A stretch of DNA of 64,000 bases. Origin: Marivibrio halodurans (lineage in GTDB: Bacteria; Pseudomonadota; Alphaproteobacteria; UBA8366; Aestuariispiraceae). The notes beneath the pieces are model-generated. The model was not told the origin of the DNA. It saw only the letters and a program-made list of their open reading frames with translations, and did no database searches. How positions within the stretch are numbered: the stretch's first letter is position 1; each line of letters begins with the position of its first letter. The stretch covers positions 124,001 to 188,000 of the forward strand of contig NZ_JAGMWN010000001.1 of the NCBI RefSeq assembly GCF_017963645.1. The letters are read 5' to 3'. Below are positions 57,729-64,000 of this stretch, in pieces. The translations under genes and the position numbers were made by a program.

Positions 57729-58957
57729 GCATCAACACGGTCGTCGCGGGCTCCACGGCGGGCATGCCGGAATCGTCGGATCAGGACCCGACGATCAAGA
57801 ACATGACCATCAATTTCGGGCCGCAGCATCCGGCGGCCCACGGCGTGCTGCGCATGGTCATGGAGATGGACGGCGAGGTGATCGAGCGTGTCGATCCCCA
57901 TATCGGCCTGCTGCATCGCGGCACCGAGAAGCTGATCGAATACAAGACCTACATGCAGGCGATCCCCTATTTCGACCGCCTGGATTACGTCTCGCCGATG
58001 TGCCAGGAACATGCCTTCGTGCGCGCGGCGGAGAAGCTTCTCGGCATCACGCCGCCGGAGCGCGCGCTCTATATCCGCACGCTGTTCGATGAGATCACGC
58101 GTATCCTGAACCATCTGCTCAACGTGCCCGCCTTCGCCATGGATGTCGGCGCGATGACGCCGATGCTCTGGGCCTTCGAGGAGCGCGAGAAGCTGATGGA
58201 GTTCTATGATGCCGTCTGCGGCGCGCGGCTCCACGCGGCCTATTACCGCGTCGGCGGGGTGCATCAGGACATGCCGGCCGACCTGCCGGAGAAGATCCTG
58301 ACCTGGGCGGAGCAGTTCCCGAAATTCATGGACGACATGGAATCGCTGCTGACCGAGAACCGGATCTTCAAGCAGCGTTCCGTCGATATCGGCGTCATCA
58401 CCCAGGAGGAGGCGCTGGCCTGGGGCATGACGGGGCCGGTACTGCGTGCCTCCGGCGTGCCGTGGGATCTGCGCCGGGCGCAGCCCTATGCCATGTACGA
58501 GCGGATGGATTTCGAGATCCCGGTCGGCAAGAGCGGCGATTGCTATAGCCGCTATCTCGTCCGGGTGGAGGAGATGCGCCAGTCGCTGCGCATCATCCAT
58601 CAGTGCCTGGAGCAGATGAAGGAAGGCCCGGTGCTGACCGACGACGCCAAGATCGCGCCGCCGCGCCGGGGCGAGATGAAGCGGTCGATGGAAGCGCTGA
58701 TCCATCACTTCAAGCTCTATACCGAAGGCGTGCACGTGCCCGCCGGCGAGACCTATACGGCCGTCGAGGCGCCGAAGGGCGAATTCGGCGTCTATCTCGT
58801 CGCCGATGGCACGAACAAGCCCTATCGCTGCAAGATTCGCGCGCCGGGTTTCGCGCATCTGCAGGCGATGGACCATGTCTGCCGAGGCCATATGCTGGCG
58901 GATTCCGTGGCCATCCTGGGTGCCTTCGACATCGTGTTCGGGGAGATCGACCGGTGA
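57725..58957 (+). CDS. nuoD: NADH-quinone oxidoreductase subunit D
   Basis: Forms the quinone pocket of complex I together with NuoB. The 410-residue protein, related to [NiFe]-hydrogenase large subunits without the metal ligands, has [56 protein letters not shown], and ends in DIVFGEIDR. Complete and standard. The stop overlaps the nuoE start by 4 bp (GTGA). Confidence 0.99.
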   Translation: MSINTVVAGSTAGMPESSDQDPTIKNMTINFGPQHPAAHGVLRMVMEMDGEVIERVDPHIGLLHRGTEKLIEYKTYMQAIPYFDRLDYVSPMCQEHAFVRAAEKLLGITPPERALYIRTLFDEITRILNHLLNVPAFAMDVGAMTPMLWAFEEREKLMEFYDAVCGARLHAAYYRVGGVHQDMPADLPEKILTWAEQFPKFMDDMESLLTENRIFKQRSVDIGVITQEEALAWGMTGPVLRASGVPWDLRRAQPYAMYERMDFEIPVGKSGDCYSRYLVRVEEMRQSLRIIHQCLEQMKEGPVLTDDAKIAPPRRGEMKRSMEALIHHFKLYTEGVHVPAGETYTAVEAPKGEFGVYLVADGTNKPYRCKIRAPGFAHLQAMDHVCRGHMLADSVAILGAFDIVFGEIDR

Positions 58958-59634
58958 GTGCCGAGACGTTCGAGTTCGAGGGCAAGTTCAAGGCGGAAGC
59001 CGAGCGGAACCTTGCCAAATATCCGCATGAGCGTCGTCAGTCGGCGATCCTGGCGCTGCTGTTCCTGGCGCAGGAGCAGCGCGCCGCCAAGGCTGGGGCC
59101 GGCAAGGGCGGGCGCTGGGTCGACGAGACCGCGATGCGCGCCATCGCCGACATGCTGGGCATGCCCTATATCCGCGTGATGGAGGTCGCGACCTTCTTCA
59201 CCCAGATCAATCTGGCGCCGGTCGGCGATCATCATATCCAGCTTTGCGGCACCACGCCCTGCATGCTGCGCGGGGCGGAGAGCTTGCGCGCGGCGGTCGA
59301 GAAGCATCTCGGCATCCATGAGGGCGAGACGACCGAGGACGGCAGGTTCACCCTGAGCGAGGTCGAGTGCCTGGGCGCCTGCTGCAACGCGCCGATGGTG
59401 CAGATCAACGACGACTATTACGAGGATCTGACGGAGGAGAGCCTGCTGGCCATCATCGACAAGCTGGCGAAGGGCGAGAAGCCGGTGCCGGGCTCGCAGA
59501 TCGGTCGGCGCTGCTCGGAGCCGGAGGGGGGGCCGCATGTGTTGAAGGACGGCCCCTCGCCGCAGGGACCGGCCGATCCGAAGGGTGGCCCCCACGGCAA
59601 CATGCCGGCGGGCGAGCCGGAAAAGCTTTACTGA
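58954..59634 (+). CDS. nuoE: NADH-quinone oxidoreductase subunit E
   Basis: Carries the N1a [2Fe-2S] cluster, close to the FMN of NuoF. The 226-residue protein has ligands in [13 protein letters not shown] and [11 protein letters not shown] with a thioredoxin-like fold. The last 45 residues (from about [20 protein letters not shown]) are a Gly/Pro-rich tail beyond the family core, as in some other alphaproteobacteria. GTG start, coupled to nuoD. nuoF follows after 22 bp. Confidence 0.96.
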   Translation: MSAETFEFEGKFKAEAERNLAKYPHERRQSAILALLFLAQEQRAAKAGAGKGGRWVDETAMRAIADMLGMPYIRVMEVATFFTQINLAPVGDHHIQLCGTTPCMLRGAESLRAAVEKHLGIHEGETTEDGRFTLSEVECLGACCNAPMVQINDDYYEDLTEESLLAIIDKLAKGEKPVPGSQIGRRCSEPEGGPHVLKDGPSPQGPADPKGGPHGNMPAGEPEKLY

Positions 59635-59656
59635 GGCAAGGCGGGACACGAAGGCC

Positions 59657-60976
59657 ATGGCAAGCGCGACCTGGACGCCGCTCAAGGACGAGGACCGGAT
59701 CTTCGGGAACCTCTACGGCTATGATTCCTGGCGGCTGGAAGCGGCCAGGAAGCGTGGGTCCTGGGACAACACCAAGGATCTGATCCTCCTCGGCCGCGAG
59801 AAGATCGTGGAGATCGTGAAGGGCTCCGGCCTGCGCGGGCGCGGCGGCGCGGGCTTCCCGACCGGCATGAAATGGTCCTTCATGCCGAAGGATACGGGCG
59901 GGCGTCCCTGCTATCTGATCGTCAACGCGGATGAGTCCGAGCCCGGTACCTGCAAGGACCGGGAGATCATGCGCAACGATCCGCATACGCTGGTGGAGGG
60001 CTGCCTTCTCGCCGGTGTCGGGATCGGCGCGACGGCGGCCTATATCTATATCCGCGGCGAGTACCGCGCGGAATACCGCGTGATGGAAGCCGCGATCCAG
60101 GAGGCGTACGACGCCGGGCTCCTGGGCAAGAACGCCTGCGGCTCGGGCTATGATTTCGACGTGATCATGCATCACGGCGCCGGTGCCTATATCTGCGGCG
60201 AGGAAACGGCCCTGCTGGAGAGCCTGGAGGGCAAGAAGGGCCAGCCGCGCCTGAAGCCGCCTTTCCCCGCGATGGCCGGCCTCTGGGGCTGTCCGTCGAC
60301 GGTCAACAATGTCGAATCGATCGCTGTGACGCCGACCATCCTGCGCAAGGGCTCGGACTGGTTCGCGGGCTTCGGCCGGGAGAAGAACGAGGGCACGAAG
60401 CTCTTCTGCATCTCCGGCCATGTCGAGAAGCCGTGCAATATCGAGGAGGCGATGTCGATCCCGCTCAAGGAGTTGCTGGAGCGGCATTGCGGCGGCGTGC
60501 GCGGCGGCTGGGACAATCTGAAGGCGGTGGTGCCGGGCGGCTCCTCCGTGCCGTTGATCCCGCGGTCGATCTGCGACGATGTGTTGATGGATTTCGACGC
60601 CCTCAAGGAGGTCAAGTCGGGCCTCGGCACGGCGGCCGTGATCGTCATGGATCAGTCGACGGACATCGTGAAGGCGATCGCGCGCTTCGCCTATTTCTAC
60701 AAGCATGAGAGCTGCGGCCAGTGCACGCCCTGTCGCGAGGGCACGGGCTGGATGTGGCGCGTGATCACGCGCATGGCCGAGGGCCGGGCGGAGATCGAGG
60801 AGATCGACATGCTCCTCGACGTCTCCAAGCAGGTCGAGGGTCATACGATCTGCGCCTTGGGCGATGCGGCGGCCTGGCCGATCCAGGGGCTGATCCGCCA
60901 TTTCCGGGACGAGATCGAGGATCGCATCAAGAACCGCACGCGCGTTCAGGTACGCGGCACGGTGGCGGCCGAATGA
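59657..60976 (+). CDS. nuoF: NADH-quinone oxidoreductase subunit F
   Basis: Binds NADH and FMN and starts electron transfer. The 439-residue protein has the FMN/NADH site [33 protein letters not shown], the loop [16 protein letters not shown], and the N3 [4Fe-4S] ligands in [13 protein letters not shown] with a fourth Cys in [13 protein letters not shown]. The start at 59657 (MASATWTPL) has GAAGG just before. Standard length. Confidence 0.99.
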   Translation: MASATWTPLKDEDRIFGNLYGYDSWRLEAARKRGSWDNTKDLILLGREKIVEIVKGSGLRGRGGAGFPTGMKWSFMPKDTGGRPCYLIVNADESEPGTCKDREIMRNDPHTLVEGCLLAGVGIGATAAYIYIRGEYRAEYRVMEAAIQEAYDAGLLGKNACGSGYDFDVIMHHGAGAYICGEETALLESLEGKKGQPRLKPPFPAMAGLWGCPSTVNNVESIAVTPTILRKGSDWFAGFGREKNEGTKLFCISGHVEKPCNIEEAMSIPLKELLERHCGGVRGGWDNLKAVVPGGSSVPLIPRSICDDVLMDFDALKEVKSGLGTAAVIVMDQSTDIVKAIARFAYFYKHESCGQCTPCREGTGWMWRVITRMAEGRAEIEEIDMLLDVSKQVEGHTICALGDAAAWPIQGLIRHFRDEIEDRIKNRTRVQVRGTVAAE

Positions 60977-60997
60977 CGGGCCGGTAAGGGAACGACC

Positions 60998-61065
60998 GAT
61001 GGCCGGTTGCGATAGGGTCGATTGAGATAGGCCGCTTCGGATGGGCCGTTTGAGATAGGGACGAG
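60998..61065 (+). repeat. Imperfect repeats in the nuoF-nuoG spacer
   Basis: GATGG-CCGGTTGCGATAGGG (60998 onwards) and GATGGGCCGTTTGAGATAGG (61040 onwards) are imperfect copies. A partial third GATTGAGATAGG lies between them. The 96-bp gap has no gene. The repeats may be slippage products or a structured leader of nuoG. Confidence 0.5.
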
Positions 61066-61072
61066 GGGATCG

Positions 61073-63157
61073 ATGCCCACAGTCAAGATCAACGGGGAAG
61101 AGCACGAGGTCGAGGCCGGCATGACCGTGCTTCAGGCGTGCGAGCAGGCCGGGGTCGAAATCCCGCGTTTCTGCTATCACGAGCGTCTCTCGATCGCCGG
61201 AAACTGCCGCATGTGTTTGGTCGAGGTGAAGCCCGGCCCGCCGAAGCCCCAAGCCTCCTGCGCGCTGCCGGTCCAGGATGGGCAGGAGATCACCACCGAC
61301 AGCCCGATGGTGCACAAGGCGCGCAAGGGCGTGATGGAATTCCTGCTGATCAATCATCCGCTCGATTGCCCGATCTGCGATCAGGGCGGGGAATGCGACC
61401 TGCAGGATCAGTCCATGGCCTACGGCTTCAAGGGCTCGCGCTACGAGGAGAACAAGCGCGCCGTCGCCGACAAGTATATGGGCCCGCTGATCAAGACGAT
61501 CATGACGCGTTGCATCCATTGCACGCGCTGTGTCCGCTTCGCCGCCGAGGTCGCGGGCGTCGAGGAGATCGGCCTGCTGAACCGGGGCGAGAACGCGGAG
61601 ATTTCCAGCCTGGAGAAGGCCGTCGACAGCGAGATGTCGGCCAATGTGATCGATCTCTGCCCGGTCGGCGCGCTGACCTCCAAGCCCTATGCCTTCGAGG
61701 CCCGGCCGTGGGAACTGCGCAAGACCGAATCCGTCGATGTGATGGACGCCGTCGGCTCCAACATCCGGGTGGATGCGCGCGGTAACGAGGTGTTGCGCGT
61801 TCTGCCGCGCCTCAACGAGGAGGTCAACGAGGAGTGGATCTCCGACAAGACGCGCTATGCCTGCGACGGGCTGGCGCGCCAGCGGTTGGACCGCCCCTAT
61901 GTGCGCGGCGAGGATGGTAAGCTGAAACCGGCCGATTGGTCGACCGCGCTTCAGGTGGTGGCCGACAAGCTGAAGGCGACGGCGGCGGACGGGATCGCCG
62001 CCATCGCGGGCGATACCGCCGATGTCGAGAGCCTTTACGCCCTGAAGGCGCTGATGCAGCGCCTGGGTGTCGCCAATATCGACTGCCGGCAGGATGGCGC
62101 CCGGATCGAGGCCTCGCCGCGCGCGCAATATCTCTTCAACAGCGGCATCGCCGGGATCGATCAGGCGGACGCCCTGCTGATCGTGGGCTCGAACGTTCGT
62201 TGGGAAGCGCCGATCGTGAATGCGCGCATCCGCAAGCGGTGGATGACGGGGCAGCTTTCGGTCGGCGTCATCGGCCCGAACGTGGAGACGACCTTCGATT
62301 CGGACTATCTCGGCGCCGGGCCGGAGACCCTGACGGATGTCGCCGAGGGCAAGCATCCCTTCGCCGAAATCCTTCGCAAGGCCGAGCGTCCGATGATCAT
62401 CGTGGGGCAGGGCGCGCTTGCCCGCGAGGACGGCGCGCAGGTCCTGGCGACCGCCCGCGCGATCGCGGAGACGTTCGGCATGGTCGCCGACGGGTGGAAC
62501 GGCTTCAATGTCCTGCACACGGCCGCCGCGCGCGTCGGCGCGATGGAGATAGGCTTCCTGCCGGGCGAGGGCGGACGGAGCGTGCCGGAAATCCTTGATG
62601 GCGCGAAGTCCGGCGCGGTGGAGGTCGTCTATCTCCACGGCGCGGACGAGGTGGATATGTCGGCCCTGGAGAAGGCCTTCGTGATCTATCAGGGCCATCA
62701 CGGCGACAAGGGCGCGCACGCGGCCGATGTCGTCCTGCCGGGCGCGGCCTATACCGAGAAGAACGGCACCTATGTGAACACGGAAGGTCGGGTGCAACTC
62801 GGTCGGCGCGCGGTCTTCCCGCCGGGCGAGGCGCGGGAGGATTGGGCGATCCTGCGCGCGCTGTCCGAGCGCGCGGGCGCGACGCTGCCCTTCGACAACC
62901 TGGATGCGTTGCGCCAGCAGATGCGCGACGCGCATCCCGGGCTCGCCCGCCTCGACATGGTGGAGCCGGGGGAATGGGGCGAATTCGGCGCGGCCGGCGC
63001 GATGAAGAGCGACCTGCCCTTCGCCTCGCCGATCGAGAATTTCTACATGACGGACCCGGTTTCGCGGTCCTCGCAAACCATGGCGCAATGCACGCAAACC
63101 TTCGTGCTGGATCGTCGGAAGGCGCTTGAATCCGGGGGGACGGGCACCGATGGCTGA
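61073..63157 (+). CDS. nuoG: NADH-quinone oxidoreductase subunit G
   Basis: Large iron-sulfur subunit of complex I. The 694-residue protein has a [2Fe-2S] ferredoxin domain ([19 protein letters not shown]), the His-Cys3 cluster ([18 protein letters not shown]), a [4Fe-4S] motif ([12 protein letters not shown]), and a molybdopterin-oxidoreductase-like domain without its cofactor (from about 220; [20 protein letters not shown]). Overlaps nuoH by 8 bp. Confidence 0.98.
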   Translation: MPTVKINGEEHEVEAGMTVLQACEQAGVEIPRFCYHERLSIAGNCRMCLVEVKPGPPKPQASCALPVQDGQEITTDSPMVHKARKGVMEFLLINHPLDCPICDQGGECDLQDQSMAYGFKGSRYEENKRAVADKYMGPLIKTIMTRCIHCTRCVRFAAEVAGVEEIGLLNRGENAEISSLEKAVDSEMSANVIDLCPVGALTSKPYAFEARPWELRKTESVDVMDAVGSNIRVDARGNEVLRVLPRLNEEVNEEWISDKTRYACDGLARQRLDRPYVRGEDGKLKPADWSTALQVVADKLKATAADGIAAIAGDTADVESLYALKALMQRLGVANIDCRQDGARIEASPRAQYLFNSGIAGIDQADALLIVGSNVRWEAPIVNARIRKRWMTGQLSVGVIGPNVETTFDSDYLGAGPETLTDVAEGKHPFAEILRKAERPMIIVGQGALAREDGAQVLATARAIAETFGMVADGWNGFNVLHTAAARVGAMEIGFLPGEGGRSVPEILDGAKSGAVEVVYLHGADEVDMSALEKAFVIYQGHHGDKGAHAADVVLPGAAYTEKNGTYVNTEGRVQLGRRAVFPPGEAREDWAILRALSERAGATLPFDNLDALRQQMRDAHPGLARLDMVEPGEWGEFGAAGAMKSDLPFASPIENFYMTDPVSRSSQTMAQCTQTFVLDRRKALESGGTGTDG

Positions 63158-64000
63158 GTTGTTCGACGGCATCTGGTGGTCGGGATACGTCTTCCCGACA
63201 CTCAAGATCGTGGCCCTGATCCTGGCGATCACCGTGCCGATCCTGGTGTCGGTCGCCTATCTGACGCTGGCGGAGCGCAAGGTCATCGGCTGGATGCAGC
63301 TTCGCAAGGGGCCGAACGTGGTCGGGCCCTTCGGCCTGCTGCAACCCTTCGCGGACGGGCTGAAGCTGCTGCTGAAGGAGACGATCATCCCGTCGGGCGC
63401 GAACCGGGTGTTGTTCCTGGTGGCGCCGATGCTGACCTTCGTGCTGGCGCTGGTCGCCTGGGCGGTGATTCCGTTCGACGACGGCTGGGTGCTGGCTGAC
63501 ATCAATGTCGGGGTGCTCTATCTCTTCGCGATCAGTTCGCTCGGCGTTTACGGCATCATCGTCGCGGGCTGGGCCTCGAATTCGAAATACGCCTTCCTGG
63601 GGGCCTTGCGTTCGGCGGCCCAGATGGTCTCCTACGAGGTGTCGATCGGCTTCGTGATCGTCAGTGTGCTGCTTTGCGTCGGCTCGCTGCGCCTGACCGA
63701 CGTGGTGGAGGCGCAGCGCACCATCTGGTTCTTCATCCCGTTGCTGCCGATGTTCGTGGTCTTCCTGATCTCGGCCCTGGCGGAAACGAACCGCGCGCCC
63801 TTCGACCTGCCGGAAGCGGAGGCGGAGCTCGTCTCGGGCTATAACGTCGAATATTCGGCGATGGCCTTCGCGCTCTTCTTCCTCGGCGAATACGCCAATA
63901 TGATCCTGATGAGCGGCATGACGGCGGTTCTGTTCCTCGGCGGGTGGCTGCCGCCGGTGGATGTGGCGCCCTTCAACTGGATTCCGGGCGTGATCTGGTT
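63150..64000 (+). CDS. nuoH: NADH-quinone oxidoreductase subunit H (3' end outside window)
   Basis: Membrane subunit beside the quinone pocket, linking the peripheral and membrane arms. The 283 codons in view show many helices and the conserved quinone-side loops: [52 protein letters not shown] and [20 protein letters not shown]. The ATG at 63150 overlaps the end of nuoG. The window ends before the gene does; the rest of the nuo operon (I to N) is expected beyond. Confidence 0.97.
   Translation, partial: MAELFDGIWWSGYVFPTLKIVALILAITVPILVSVAYLTLAERKVIGWMQLRKGPNVVGPFGLLQPFADGLKLLLKETIIPSGANRVLFLVAPMLTFVLALVAWAVIPFDDGWVLADINVGVLYLFAISSLGVYGIIVAGWASNSKYAFLGALRSAAQMVSYEVSIGFVIVSVLLCVGSLRLTDVVEAQRTIWFFIPLLPMFVVFLISALAETNRAPFDLPEAEAELVSGYNVEYSAMAFALFFLGEYANMILMSGMTAVLFLGGWLPPVDVAPFNWIPGVIW

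Noticed and set aside
59453-63232. Very long open frame on the minus strand across nuoE, nuoF and nuoG
   Set aside because: It is the antisense shadow of well-identified nuo genes; high GC content leaves few stops. The translation is Arg/His/Leu-rich with no family motif.

Overview
The window is a GC-rich stretch of an alphaproteobacterial chromosome. The gene content and order suggest a Rhodospirillales-like organism, but no 16S gene is present and the genus cannot be fixed. The evidence for Alphaproteobacteria is the trpD-trpC-moaC-moeA-lexA block next to comEC, gltX and gltA, a GTTC-N7-GTTC LexA box, a tpiA-secG-pyrG-kdsA run, a tig/clpP/clpX/lon/hup run, and tRNA genes leading into a nuoA-H operon. 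Most of the window is ordinary housekeeping chromosome. I see no prophage, transposase gene, CRISPR array or defence island.

Layout. 1-4 kb: the 3' part of a chemoreceptor gene, converging on gltA (citrate synthase) and gltX. 4-14.5 kb: comEC, then on the minus strand lexA, moeA, moaC, trpC and trpD, a plus-strand polysaccharide deacetylase, and a PpiD-like membrane foldase. 14.7-19.4 kb: tpiA, secG, pyrG and kdsA, converging on fabI. 19.4-26.4 kb: a FrnE-like DsbA protein, a degenerate GGDEF protein, an acyl-CoA ligase, a NIPSNAP protein, a phosphotransferase fusion, a receiver protein and infA. 26.4-36.5 kb is the most accessory-looking part: tRNA-Ser with a repeated 3' flank, an HxlR/SnoaL/SDR cassette, a PAS protein, a 2-hydroxyacid dehydrogenase, a three-gene TRAP transporter with a promoter and GntR-type operator, an amidase and a GlcG-like protein. 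36.4-39.9 kb: a MITE-like inverted repeat, a PAS protein with degenerate output domains, a Crp/Fnr regulator and a DUF502 membrane protein. 40-47 kb: N-acetylglutaminylglutamine synthetase, mnmC (flanked by short tandem repeats), a possible small RNA, a PilZ protein, nnr and a small unknown protein. 47.1-54.7 kb: tRNA-Leu and the protein-quality-control block tig, clpP, clpX, lon, then hup. 54.8-64 kb: tRNA-Val, a receiver protein, tRNA-Asp and nuoA to nuoH, with nuoH cut by the window end.

How it fits together. Trigger factor, ClpXP and Lon form a folding and degradation unit, and lon has a sigma-32-like promoter. LexA is self-regulated through a visible SOS box. The TRAP genes, hydroxyacid dehydrogenase, amidase and GlcG-like protein look like uptake and catabolism of a small organic acid or amide. 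Three proteins (a degenerate GGDEF protein, a PAS protein with degenerate output, and a PilZ protein) suggest cyclic-di-GMP signalling, but no intact cyclase or phosphodiesterase lies in the window. The features most worth checking are the candidate small RNA upstream of mnmC, the MITE-like element at 36.5 kb, the repeated tRNA-Ser flank, the DnaA box inside a candidate promoter, and the histone-H1-like tail on trigger factor. I did not find a clear new multi-gene system.
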